DNA from: Mactra quadrangularis
Taxonomy: Eukaryota > Mollusca > Bivalvia > Venerida > Mactridae
Direction of reading: 5' to 3'
NCBI GenBank assembly: GCA_025267735.1
Contig: CM046307.1
Span: 6,578,258-6,642,257 of the forward strand
DNA: 64,000 nt
Below are positions 44,601-52,800 of this stretch, piece after piece. The notes below the pieces were generated by a model. The model saw only the letters and a list, made by a program, of their open reading frames with translations. It had not been told where the DNA came from and searched no databases. Position 1 is the first letter of the stretch; the number at the start of each line of letters is the position of its first letter. Made by a program: the position numbers and the translations under genes.

Positions 44601-45783
44601 TCTCTCACATTTTCAATAAAAATAGAAATGATCCCAGGATGATACAACTTGTAATTGACTTGATGAACTAAGATATTTATTTTGATAAAAAAAGAGTGCA
44701 TTCAGTGACATCATTTATTGTTTTAAAGCTATGTAATGCACACACCACTTGATATTTTTAATAATTGTATAGGTTAATCACTAATGCATGATTTATACTT
44801 AGTAGCATGTTTTGCTCATTCAGTTTTGTAATTATTATTATGTTAATTTTTTTAGAACTTAAAATCAATAATAGGGGTTCATATGTTTGGCTTAATTTAC
44901 TTGATAGTTTCATTCATTATTCAAAATAACACCTGATTTGTTTACATAGTTTCAGCCTACTGGATAATTTTATTTGTTTTCAAAATATTATTTCTTTAGT
45001 ATTTTTCCTATCCTAATTGTTCTTTTTATCTCATGTTTGTCCTCTATCTATTCAATATACATGGAACATACAACAACATCTATTTAAAGGTTTATTGATA
45101 TTGTCAGGAACAAATAATCAGTTAATTGATCAATACCCACAGCTGACAGAAATAGCACTAGTGTATTGAATTCATTGTCCTTGTATAGTTTTTTTAGCAT
45201 CATCCCTTATTTGATGTATTTCATCAAGACCTTTTGACCTTAGTGTTCGATGAACACAATGATTATACTGAAAAATGGAGGTGTTGTAAAACACACAATA
45301 TGTCTTAAGCTTTTAGTATGATCATGTAACTATAGAATAATTTTTTTCTTATAAACAAATAAGCCTGGGGAATACTGACCTTGATCGAAAATCTTTGTCA
45401 CAGTAAGAAACCGTTATTATTATCATTTGGCATTAGAGAAGTAATTAATTGAGCCATTTTGTACGTCAACTTGAATGCGTTTATCTGTTTTATCATTGGG
45501 AGTGCTTAAAACATGTATATTTTTGTTTGCTTGTCTGTAGTTGAATATATATCTATATGAACACCTATAATCATCTCATAAGACATTAACTTCATGCCTT
45601 AAAATACCGAAATAACCTCTTATATTTTATTCATTGTTATTCTATTCGTGGTAGTGTGTAATTGTCTTGTAACATGTTTAGATGATTAATTTGTATCTCT
45701 TGTTTCTGTTTTCAGCTCATTATCGACCAGTTAACATGGGGAAACAGTCATTTATATACAACGCTGGATCAAAATGGATATAG
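26577..45783 (+). CDS. STPG1: Sperm-tail PG-rich repeat protein STPG1 (MAPO2-like)
   Basis: Nine coding exons (26577-26664, 27842-27963, 30008-30106, 31610-31795, 32374-32488, 34038-34141, 38814-38878, 39555-39748, 45716-45783) join to 346 aa; human STPG1 (O6-methylguanine-induced apoptosis 2) is 334. The match is end to end: SSIP...KKGFNSQAKRF-like start (DRKGFNAQAKRF), seven PGPGxY-type repeats (near 74-79, 116-121, 159-164, 202-206, 240-245, 281-286, 322-327), DYEGPQRHYMSGAAFVSTTS and a GKQSFIYN...KW end. STPG repeats are typical of axonemal and sperm-tail proteins; human STPG1 is also linked to apoptosis after alkylation damage. No signal peptide or membrane segment. The start ATG lies just after an ETS palindrome. 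Donor 1 is weak (GTCAAT); other sites are good. Introns 6 and 8 are long and transposon-rich. Confidence 0.93.
27440..27688. mobile_element. Foldback MITE, ~249 bp
   Basis: Left arm TAGTTCATTTTTTCTCAACT...GAACAATTTTACGGTGA (27440-27490) and right arm TCACCGTGAAATTATTCAAG...GTTGAGAAAAAACGGACTA (27640-27688) are inverted matches. It is related to 20893-21037. Confidence 0.65.
27842..27963 (+). CDS. STPG1: STPG1 coding exon 2
   Basis: Acceptor TTGTCTTACAG ends at 27841; donor GTGAGT starts at 27964. Residues 30-70, with ATSSIPSKYQTIVTDNADRK and GFNAQAKRF, match the conserved N-terminal block of STPG1. Confidence 0.93.
28102..28322 (-). mobile_element. SINE, minus strand, diverged
   Basis: The reverse complement shows AGCGCAGTTGCCTA near the head and CCATGAAAGTTGACGATAA...GGTACATAGAGAAGTTG in the body, matching the 38389-38684 family. 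Confidence 0.7.
30008..30106 (+). CDS. STPG1: STPG1 coding exon 3
   Basis: Acceptor TTTTACAG, donor GTATTA. Residues 71-103: TDAPGPGSYVGHVTLD and SYSKKGTGSF. It contains the first PGPGxY repeat and aligns with DIPGPGFYNV and SLSKKGTCMF of human STPG1. Confidence 0.93.
30107..31609. other. STPG1 intron 3
   Basis: It contains the 398-bp DNA element at 31133-31530, ending 79 bp before exon 4. A 105-codon frame from 30096 overlaps the end of exon 3 out of frame and is not supported. Two GGGCCC-containing stretches (near 30750 and 30950) face each other and may be repeat remnants. Confidence 0.55.
31133..31530. mobile_element. Non-autonomous DNA transposon, 9-bp TSD family, copy 2
   Basis: It starts CAATCTGATTAAAACC, ends CGGAGATTG, and is flanked by the perfect 9-bp duplication GTAGAGTGT at 31124-31132 and 31531-31539. 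It is 398 bp and close to identical with 9302-9686, so probably recently active. Confidence 0.9.
31610..31795 (+). CDS. STPG1: STPG1 coding exon 4
   Basis: Acceptor TTTTTCAG, donor GTATGT. Residues 104-165: NAPGPGIYGLPSLL, DFNKSGTTGNFRKPIA and KPAPNAYD. The DFNKSG..FR.PIA segment matches DFSNSCSSMFQLP of the human protein. Confidence 0.94.
32374..32488 (+). CDS. STPG1: STPG1 coding exon 5
   Basis: Acceptor TTTTTCAG, donor GTATGT. Residues 166-203 plus one base of Gly204: ILNSKYGKTNNVSADAAF, KKKPAP. It matches the ADAGF/FMSKTQR-type block that precedes the next PGxY repeat. Confidence 0.92.
33345..33907. mobile_element. Foldback MITE, copy 2, with expanded left arm
   Basis: The left arm (TTAAATTTTAATCAACTGTC...) is inverted relative to the right arm at about 33855-33907 (GATTTTAAATCAGAGG...TTTAATAAAATCT). 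Both match the arms of 13714-13900. The left arm is repeated about seven times. Confidence 0.75.
33355..33785 (+). repeat. 58-bp tandem repeat (about 7 units)
   Basis: CAGTAGTTCATACATAAATC recurs at 33364, 33422, 33451, 33509, 33567, 33625, 33683 and 33741: a 58-bp step with one 29-bp half-step. Early units have ACTGTCAG and later ones ACTGGCAG, which shows the direction of spread. Confidence 0.95.
34038..34141 (+). CDS. STPG1: STPG1 coding exon 6
   Basis: Acceptor CTTTCAG, donor GTAAAT. It completes Gly204 and encodes residues 205-238: QYDVNDNLLHDYVKVPYSSF and KSTSKREMAPDPPK. It aligns with GHYDINESLVKQSPNTLMSC of human STPG1. Confidence 0.94.
34570..34886. mobile_element. Foldback MITE, ~317 bp, long arms
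   Basis: Left arm 34570-34660 (TAGCCTGTTCAATTACCC...TTCGCTGCGAATAATCT) and right arm 34800-34886 (AGATTATTCGCAGCGAATGG...GGTAATTGAACAGGCTA) are over 85% complementary. An inner pair, GCAATGAGTGATGTTT and AACATCACTCATTGC, extends the stem. CTG flanks both ends as a possible 3-bp target duplication. Overlapping frames on both strands come from this palindrome. Confidence 0.8.
35915..38273. mobile_element. 2.36-kb element: inverted ends, G-rich block, 156-bp satellite
   Basis: It starts GCCGGATTTTTCAACG and ends AAAAATCCGGC; the 11-bp ends are exact inverted repeats, and TTTA flanks both sides (35911-35914, 38274-38277). The 5' end also folds with AAAAAATTCGGC at 35931-35942. A GGGCGGGC-type G-rich block (about 35960-36005) follows, then the satellite. 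The layout recalls bivalve pearl/Helentron-type non-autonomous elements that carry tandem cores; that assignment is inference. Confidence 0.65.
36021..37925. repeat. Satellite array, ~156-bp unit, 12-13 copies, higher-order 778 bp
   Basis: TTGGATATCTCTGCCATTTA recurs about every 153-158 bp from about 36045 to 37908. A five-unit block (about 36200-36915) is repeated almost exactly at 36978-37693 (offset 778). Because 156 is a multiple of 3, the minus strand stays open over several units and yields a repeating 52-residue peptide; this is not a gene. Confidence 0.93.
38389..38684 (+). mobile_element. Full-length tRNA-derived SINE with 12-bp TSD
   Basis: The perfect direct repeat TCAAATGTTTAA lies at 38377-38388 and 38685-38696. 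The tRNA-like head has A box ATAGCGCAATTGGTAGCG and B box GGGTTCGAATCCC. The body ends in CAGCGTTAAATCCAATAAAT and an (AAAT)n tail. It is the best-preserved member of a family with copies at 4215, 7401, 9740, 10030 and 28102. Confidence 0.93.
38814..38878 (+). CDS. STPG1: STPG1 coding exon 7
   Basis: Acceptor TTATTTTCAG, donor GTAAGT. Residues 239-259: FPGPGAYKPGEPVDPAKKQL..., plus two bases of Pro260. It aligns with TGPGPGYYNPSDCTKVPKKT of human STPG1. Confidence 0.94.
38879..39554. other. STPG1 intron 7
   Basis: No repeat or gene was recognised. The run from about 39183 to 39216 is A/C-rich (AAAACAAAAAACAAAACAAA). Confidence 0.5.
39555..39748 (+). CDS. STPG1: STPG1 coding exon 8
   Basis: Acceptor TTTCAG ends at 39554; donor GTAGGA. 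Residues 261-324: RKHYLCISAPAMPLPDVPP, SPGPGSYDVVDYEGPQ, HYMSGAAFVSTTSRW and LDQPGP. This is the most conserved part; human has [20 protein letters not shown]. Confidence 0.96.
40330..40518 (-). mobile_element. tRNA-derived SINE, minus strand, 3'-shortened
   Basis: The reverse complement reads GGAGCAGTGGCCTAGTGGTA with B-box-like GGGTTCAAACCCC, then CTAAGGGCACTGCTAATTTC. It matches the head and proximal body of 17262-17570. Confidence 0.8.
41075..41355 (+). mobile_element. Hairpin/microsatellite element, Helentron-like, copy 1
   Basis: ATACCCCCGC (41078-41087) and its inverse GCGGGGGTAT (41312-41321) bound most of it; the 5' end also folds on itself (CCCCCGCTTCGAAGAAGAGG). A GTGC/GTCC microsatellite lies at about 41125-41160. 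The 3' end has a perfect 6-bp-stem hairpin GTGAGC-ATTA-GCTCAC followed by a 13-nt tail ending ACTTGTT. A second, inverted copy is at 56241-56532. Confidence 0.75.
41512..41569 (-). mobile_element. 58-bp retroposon with 11-bp TSD
   Basis: The perfect duplication GGCTATAAAGT lies at 41501-41511 and 41570-41580. Between them, on the minus strand, is a unit starting AAATCGGTGCAATATGACC and ending in a short AAACAAACAA tail. It has the same start and nearly the same length as the unit at 48051-48107. Confidence 0.85.
42411..42848 (+). mobile_element. GGGCCC-hairpin dispersed repeat
   Basis: It opens with AAGAGGGCCCAAAGGGCCCT (a perfect GGGCCC-AAA-GGGCCC hairpin) and GGGTGCTCACCTGAGG, a start I know as widespread in bivalve genomes. 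The body has two similar segments (TTTTTTTGACCCAGTGACCT near 42510; TTTTTTGATTCCGTGACCT near 42828). The 3' limit is uncertain; it abuts the protease-like ORF. Confidence 0.7.
42832..43046 (-). pseudogene. Cysteine-protease-like ORF fragment (herpes-tegument/OTU-like type)
   Basis: A minus-strand frame starting at an ATG at 43046 encodes about 72 residues with RFHQGQI, AGYQCTAIALAVILF and MMRGHNLYEQIL. The pattern FHQG...GxQCTxxAL...GxxLY resembles the N-terminal cysteine-protease module (Gln-Cys catalytic pair) seen in herpesvirus large-tegument-like proteins and in many invertebrate mobile-element ORFs. The frame then runs into the GGGCCC repeat near 42832 and stops at 42741, so only a 5' fragment is left. 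The assignment is from remembered motif shape, without a search. Whether it comes from a transposon or an old virus-like insertion cannot be decided here. Confidence 0.4.
43105..43467. mobile_element. TIR element, 363 bp
   Basis: CCAATGCTCGGTCACC (43105-43120) and GGTGACCGAGCACTGG (43452-43467) are 16-bp inverted repeats with one mismatch. A third copy of ATGCTCGGTCAC is at 43090-43101. No ORF. Confidence 0.6.
44028..44137 (+). promoter_or_regulatory. Duplicated CCAAT / TACGTCA module
   Basis: CATCCAATCGAA...GTACGTCATT (44028-44073) and CATCCAATAGAA...ATACGTCATT (44091-44137) are imperfect direct repeats 63 bp apart, each with a CCAAT box and a CRE-type TACGTCA. A TATA-like CTTATAAAAT lies between them at about 44080-44090. 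The block is CpG-richer than its surroundings and looks like a promoter, presumably of the inserted element. Confidence 0.5.
45716..45783 (+). CDS. STPG1: STPG1 coding exon 9 (C-terminus)
   Basis: Acceptor TGTTTTCAG ends at 45715; TAG is at 45781-45783. It completes Ala325 and encodes HYRPVNMGKQSFIYNAGSKW-I. Human STPG1 ends [20 protein letters not shown] and a few more residues. Confidence 0.94.
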
Positions 45784-47639
45784 AATTATCATTAAATTTT
45801 TGTTACTATTTACTAGTTAATATATGTTTAAAAATATCAGGTTCAATATTGTGACATTTTTGTATAGTAAATTACATAAATATTGATCTGTTGTTGGTCA
45901 GCTTGTTTTCATTCAATGTATTCTTAATTAATTTCATTACCATTTCAAATCATTTACTTTTAAGGATTACTTCTGGCACCTAATTTAATGTAATGAACAA
46001 TACTTAATTAAAGATTCAAATATATTTAAATGAAGACTTTAATTCAATCCAAGACAGCAATTCTGTGTAGGCGTTTTAATGTTGTCAAGGATACCAGTAT
46101 TATAACTCTCTGTCTAGAAAATATTTTCTAGTGGAAATTATAAGACAAACTCTTGAATTTCAAATATACATCCAGTATTGCTTAGGTTTGTGCAATGATA
46201 TTACTTACAAATATATCATATTTCAAGCATTTTGTATAAATGTAAATTGTTTTTAAAGGTTTTGTTAGGTTGTTATTTAAGAATACTTGAACATTTGTAA
46301 TTAAGGAGGTATTAAATGTTTGAAAGAAAATAATGAAGAAAGTAAGCATGTCTATAGAAAGAGAAATGACTCTTATGTTTTTAATATTTGTGATGATGTG
46401 TTGTAAATATAGTGTTACAGTCTTGTAGACCACAAATTGTAGAAATGGGTCAAGGACAAGAGTAACACTCAGGTTGTACATTCAACAAAACAATTTTGTA
46501 TAGAAGTTACTAAATAATCCTGGCTTATACAAATCATGTAAATATTGTACGTTTGGTCAATCGAGACCATTTGTATGAATTATATTCTAAACTCTACTGA
46601 CTAGTGACTATTATACTGCTTTGATGTATTATATAAGGTAATACCCTAATTACATGGATGTTTTGTTACTATTATTTGCACCCTATCTGTTGAATATAGT
46701 ATCAAAGTGTTATTGATGCTGTCACATTCTCAATCATTTTCTCTGAAGATTTTAACGACTTACATATTTATTTGTTTTGTCCATCCCAGAGGACTTTATT
46801 ATGGATTGAATCAGAGACAATTTTTTTGTTTTTCCATGTTGGATAAAGCTTATGTCTTTAACTATTTTGGCTTAGAACACAAAACTAAAACTGTTGATTT
46901 TGTAGGATTATTTTAATTTTGAATTGTAATTTTTGTTTTTAATAATGACTAATTAAGAAACATGAACTTGAATCCTTGTTACTATGACTGTAATGAGCAT
47001 TCAGTATTACATGGCATTTTTTCCAATACATAACACAATGCTATAATTCCAAAGTCTTTAAAAACAGTTGTCTACTTTGAAGTGAAATGTTTTATCTCTG
47101 AAAGATAGCTGTACCTTAAATAATATGAAGCTAAAGTATTGAGCTAAGAAAGTTGGGCAACTATTTTGTCAGCTTTGTCTTATTTATTTCAAAGATGTAC
47201 GTCTTTCCAGTGAAAATGTTTAATCCAATTAATAAGGTTAAATCCCTGTAAGTCAAAACAAGTCATGTATTACTAAACAAAACATAAAAAAACATCACAA
47301 CAAAAAATAAAATTATGATACCTATTGTTTCCTTTGTTCCTAAAACAACATCATATTGATGTTAACATTATTGTTGTTTTTTCATTTTCTCATGAATTCT
47401 ATCAATAACGAGTGTTATTACTGTGTATTCTGACTGAGTTATTCGGTAACATGGAACACTTATATATTTTATTATCGGTACGATGTTATATGATATAACA
47501 GTATTTTTATTGTTACTGCTGTTGAGTTATGTTGAACTCTTTGTCTGTGATCAATTGTTATTGTGTCTTAACATTTATTTATTGATATTTTTATGGTTTG
47601 TTATGTAAAATGATGTATTTTTTAATTCCAACTTCGTGG

Positions 47640-47645
47640 AATAAA
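47640..47645 (+). promoter_or_regulatory. Candidate STPG1 polyadenylation signal
   Basis: AATAAA is followed about 30 bases later by a GT-rich stretch (TTGGTTTGTTTTGTT), the usual downstream element. This would give a 3' UTR of about 1.9 kb. Earlier AATAAA hexamers near 47305 are an alternative. Confidence 0.45.
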
Positions 47646-48050
47646 TTGTATGAATGTTATATTAAATTGGTTTGTTTTGTTATATCTGATTGCACCCTAA
47701 TTTTCTCAAAAAACGATTCTACTAAGAGGTGTTCGTTTTGAGAATTTAGATCTAGAAGCAAAGATGATCAGTCAAATTCACCGCATTTGCTGTGGTTGCC
47801 TATCAGCGGGAATTAGAAGACTTTCCCACAGATGGAATTCTGTCATTTAGTAGGGATGAGCCCCCTATGTTGAAGGAATGTAGTAGGGACGTTGAAGGTG
47901 TATTAATTCTGGTATTTCTTCAAAGACTGCAGTTTCACTTATTATTGGATGGTCCTCGTACACATTACTAATATAGTAGTTCAATTGAAGTAAATTTATA
48001 TTAATACCAACTGGAGTCTTATGAAGTAACACTTTGTACACACTGATAAA

Positions 48051-48107
48051 TCGGCGCAATATGACCTTTCTGTGTTGGTGCGCCGTAAAACCAAAACAAA
48101 CAAACAA
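48051..48107 (+). mobile_element. 57-bp retroposon with 13-bp TSD
   Basis: The perfect duplication ACACACTGATAAA lies at 48038-48050 and 48108-48120. The unit starts TCGGCGCAATATGACC, continues TGTTGGTGCGCCGTAAAACC and ends in an (AAAC)n tail. It matches 41512-41569 over its whole length. Confidence 0.88.
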
Positions 48108-48679
48108 ACACACTGATAAAATACAGAATATTTCTTATTTGAAATATATCTATGATCAAGCCTTCCTTATCGTACCATTTGCAGATATAGCAGATTCAAG
48201 TGAATGTTGGTTCACTTACCTGACAAAACATACTTCAAATTTGACTTAATCAAGTTTGTAGAGCAGTTGTCACTTTCTAGTGGAAGTGTAGGAAACCACA
48301 TGCACCGGTTAATTGCAAAGGTTATATAGCAGTCATGAATAACTTTATGCAGTAAGCTTTAAACAGTTCCTTAAAAATGATCTTTTCCTATACCTACAAT
48401 GTATAAATTCTATGTATAGCCATTTATCATTCAATTTCTAAAATTTGGCAATTATCAACCATTTTGAGAAGGTATGTTGATGTTTTTCATTGATGAAAAG
48501 CTTGGGATCTTGTGATTTGAGCCTCTCAATGGACACTGAGAAAATGGAGCTCGGCGATATGACCAAAAATGGGGACAGACTAAATTAAACACCATTAAAC
48601 AACATAGCCAATCCTCTGCTTGTTGTTGAGAAATAGACATGTTTACTATAAAGGATATCGGCTAATACTGAAATTAATA

Positions 48680-49190
48680 TCATGCATGTAGTTGTGATAT
48701 TGACATATGTACTGGCTTTTTCTCTCATGGTTATGGACGATCAATTGAAGGATTCTGGATTTTCTAGAAAAATATCTTAATGTTAGAAGATGTTTTAATT
48801 TAGGAAACATTGAGGATTCTTTTTATTTTCTTGCTTTTCCTTATACAACCAATCAAATTTTCAAACTTTTTGCATTTGCTTCTTTAATAATATGCATGTA
48901 ATTTAAGGACGAATAATTATTGAATTTATCCATACAATGTGGTTGAAACCAGACACTTTTAATGGCACTTTGAATTAAGACAGATAGCATAAAGATATCT
49001 CTGTTAATTCATGCTGCAAACTGTGAGTTCCTTTTATGGATGGTAAAGTGTTTCTAATTGAATGTTGTTATTAAATTGTATTTTCACGAAGGCATGTCAC
49101 AATTTAGTACAAAGTAATTTATCAAGTATTTCTCATAGGATAATATTTTCTGATAAACTTGTCAAAGTAAGCCAACAAAGAACCTCATGT
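48680..49190 (+). repeat. Segment homologous to the flanks of the intron 8 insertion
   Basis: TAGTTGTGATATTGACATAT...CTAGAAAAATATCTTAATGT resembles 41915-42020; TTTTCAAACTTTTTGCATTT...AATATGCATG...AGTAATTTATCAAG resembles 44230-44360. In the intron 8 copy about 2.2 kb separate the halves; here only about 70 bp do. Confidence 0.6.
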
Positions 49191-49574
49191 GTCTGGCGTA
49201 TTATGACCATTTATGTCCTTTCATAGTTTATTATTATTTTGGTTTCGTTTTATTATCTGATGTAGACGATAAGAATGTTCGTTACTTGCCTTATTGTTTG
49301 ATTTTGGTTCTGATACTACATGTATCGACTATTATGAAGATTTTTGTTGTTGAGCTGGATGTCGTAAATAATGAATATGTTAATTAATTAATTAATGGCG
49401 TCATAACAGAATATAAAGGCAGCATGTGTGAAAGTTTTCAGTATTAATACTGATTTCAGTATTTTGGAAACAAATTACTCTATGTAATTTTTATGACCTC
49501 TGTTTTTTTACAGTATTCTGAATGTCTACAGGCTTTCAGTTTTTTTTTAAATTACAACTTCCACACATGGGGCA

Positions 49575-49690
49575 GTATGAATAGGGATGTATACCGGTAA
49601 CAAGAACCGGTACCAGTATCGGTATCGTTTCGAAAATTTCCGGTAAATACCGTTTCGTTTTGGTACCGGTACTCAAATCGGTACTTTGAA
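49575..49690. repeat. GGTACCGGT-rich repeat
   Basis: Multiple ACCGGT, GGTACCGGTAC and GGTATCG motifs in about 115 bp (for example TATACCGGTAACAAGAACCGG) look like a transposon terminus. The boundaries are not clear. Confidence 0.4.
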
Positions 49691-49843
49691 CAAAATAGAG
49701 CAGATTTAAAATAACCAAATACGAAATTTTAAATGCTTTAGTCTCAAGACTTCGGTGTATTAATCCTATTTTAAAGGGATTTAACTCGATCTAAACTTTG
49801 GTTAAGTATATTATATCATTTATTACCGTCCAGTATGCCCCGT

Positions 49844-52800
49844 GCATTCGGAACTACCTCGGATATTACTGCGTAACATACTCTCGGATATATCTAGGAG
49901 GCCGCCATTGAAGAAATGGCACTACTTTCGGTATCACATGATCGACAAAATGGCGGTGATTGTAAACATTTCGTTAAAAATATTGATGTTTGGTTAAAAA
50001 ATACGGGAAAAGCGTGATTATTCCGGAAAGGAGTTATATTTTGGTTGGAAAGTGATGTCATTTTAATGATTCAAATTGATTTTAACTTTAGAATCGGTCG
50101 GATTTTCTTATTCGACAAAATCTCCAAAGTGGATATATATTCGGATAAACTGTCATTAATGCAATTTCGGACACATCCAGGAATATGAATTATCACGTGG
50201 ATTTAATAACTTTAGCTTTATAATCAAGTTGCTATGAAATATTTGTTTAAGAAAAGAACACTTAATTCAATAATTATATATAATATCATATATAAATCTA
50301 AAATATAGAATCTAATTATATAAATAAATACAGTGTTAAAATTGAGATCAATCTCTGTTGTTTATCTATCATTCTATGTTTACATTCTTTGTTATCATAG
50401 TTCTATTATAGTAACCTGTCACAACTTGAATAATTACGCGGTCACTGAATGTGCTAGTATTTATCTTCCTTTAAACAATTGAGCCACCGATCTATATTAA
50501 TTATTGATGATCTAACTATATATGTAGCAATTTTGAATATTGTTGAAAAAAAGTTCAAAAGAACTTAAAAATAACAAATTCAGTGACCATGTAATTAATA
50601 AAGTTGTGACAAGTTAACATAACAGAACTATATAACCCATGCAAATTCCATGGTTCTCATAGTCAAACCCAAGTAGTCTAGAGTCATAAGCAGACATCCG
50701 TCCATGTCGCCATAAAAGCTAGCTTGAAGGCAAGGGAGTACAAGTGCTGTATCATGACTCGGCGACATACACCTACTCCTTTCAGAATTGTTCTCAAATT
50801 CTTGGAGCTTGATTGCCTTTGTGGCTATATAAGGGTGCCATTACATAATTCCTAGCCGGGTTATTTGTGTTTGGTGCCAAATGTAACCTGGTCCAAGTTA
50901 AGTTCGAACAAACAACCTCTTGAGTTGTTAGTGGTCACTCTACCTTGTAGTCATAAAATCATCTACTTTTTAGTTAAGGGCATACAAGTGCCATATTATA
51001 ACTCTGCTACATTACAAAGCCTCTAAACAGTCACTAGATTAGTACCATCAGAGTGTTGGACCTATCACATCTAAAAAACTTGATTACTTGTATTATCACT
51101 GAAATATGTACTGAGACTGAGAGTCACTTTTACCACTCAACCACCAGGACAGAAAGCAAAGGAGACTGAGCCACTATAATGTTCATAATCCTTGTATATT
51201 CTACATGCTCTAGTTTGTTCCTAAAAGACTTCTACAGCCATCATAACTAAGTCTCTGCCTATCAAGCAGAGCTGTTGTCTGCCACAAGGACTGTGTAAAT
51301 GTGTAAATAGGGTCCATGATTATACTGAGTACCTATTTAAGCTTCCAGACCAAGATCTAATTAAGCCTCCCCAGGGACATTAATTAGGTTGATGAGTCAT
51401 TGCAATCAGAGACACAGATAACATACAATAATAGCTAATTCCCTGATGAAATATAGAAAACTATTTTCTGTTGACCATATAAACCACATTTTACAAAACC
51501 ACATTCAAATCGATGTAAACCTCTCAAAGGGTTTGTGAGTTTAAGGTAAGCTTTAGCCAAAGCATATTTTAGCTCTACCTATTAGAAAGAAAACTGTTGC
51601 TAACAAATGATAGTGATCTAGTAATGGTTTATCCCTGCAACTACTATCAGGAGGAATGTCTCCAATTATGCTGGTAGTTTAAAGGTGAACTAAAACAAAC
51701 CAATTCAGTCAGATGACAGATCTTAGTTGGTACTATATATAACTTCTTTGATACTTGCAACTGCGGAGATGTTACATGGCAATGGTCGCCCTTGAGTGCT
51801 CGACTTCTAGCTAGCTTTTATTAAGGCGTCATTCATTCTGGTGTCTCAGATTGTAAACAACTGAATATTTACATGTCCCACATACTGTTTGAAAAGTTGA
51901 TGTAAACATTAATGAAAAATCTTACTATTGTATACAGACTTGTCTCAAGTTTTAATGTACCTACTGACAGTCAGTTACCCTGTATAGGATGTTTGTCTGT
52001 TTGTAATATATCTACATGGTAAATGGCTAGTGCTACAAGTCGTAGACAGTTAATTGATTGATTCTCACGCATGACCAACTCCTCCCAAAAGTCAGCATCC
52101 AATTATAAGTTACTTAAGAATCTAGCAAAAACATTTTAGCAAAAAGTTTTCGACATATAAATACCTCCTTTTTAAAACAAGACTCCAGTGTTTACTACAA
52201 TTCTTCATTGCACTAAAATTCAAAATCAAGAGTCCCAATGCACCATTTACTTCCAAAAATCTGCATGAGAATCAAACACCTAACTTATATGGCTTTGCTA
52301 GTCATAGACACACATCTGTTAGCACTATACAAAATAGGGGTTCAGACAAAAGTCTTGAAAATAAATTAATTTCTGAACAACATTTTTATTAATATTTTTT
52401 TAATTAGATCAGTAATTACATAAACTAAATGAATACAGAAAAGGTAAAAATTTGTTTTTTTTTAATTAAAGTCTTATTTCTACTGTTATATTAAAATATC
52501 AACTTATTATTCATCAAGAAAGATTTCTTTTTTAATATAAACAATTACTCTTGAAAGCTTAGGTTAAAATATAAAAAACTTCAAATGAAATTTAAATTAC
52601 TTTAAAAGTCTTGGTTCAATGAATTGAAACACTAGTAGTAAAATTACTACCAGGCTTCAATAGACAAAATAAAATGCAGTCTTTTATGCCATTCGTCAAG
52701 TCTATTCAAACCTATATCCAGCTGTTAAAGATACATTTTACAGTAAAATCATCTATGATTCTGTCCAAGTGAATAGTGAGAAAATTGCCAATCACAAATA

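Larger units (their letters stand above)
39749..45715. other. STPG1 intron 8 (6 kb, mobile-element cluster)
   Basis: Contents in order: a minus-strand SINE (40330-40518), a hairpin/microsatellite element (41075-41355), a 58-bp retroposon (41512-41569), a segment 41905-44400 related to 48680-49190, and inside it a composite insertion with the GGGCCC repeat, a protease-like ORF fragment and a CpG-richer block. No missing STPG1 exon is expected: exons 8 and 9 join as QPGP-AHYRP. Confidence 0.7.
45784..49843. other. STPG1 3' UTR and downstream intergenic region
   Basis: The 3' UTR probably runs to the AATAAA at 47640. Beyond it lie a 57-bp retroposon (48051-48107), a segment at 48680-49190 related to parts of STPG1 intron 8, and a GGTACCGGT-rich repeat at about 49575-49690. 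A minus-strand frame 48113-47865, ending FEEIPELIHLQRPYYIPST, is not recognised; it overlaps the retroposon and I do not call it. Confidence 0.5.

Noticed and set aside
47865..48113. 82-codon minus-strand frame ending RPYYIPST
   Set aside because: Its start lies in the 57-bp retroposon, no splice acceptor was convincing, and it was not recognised; possibly an old coding relic but unsupported.
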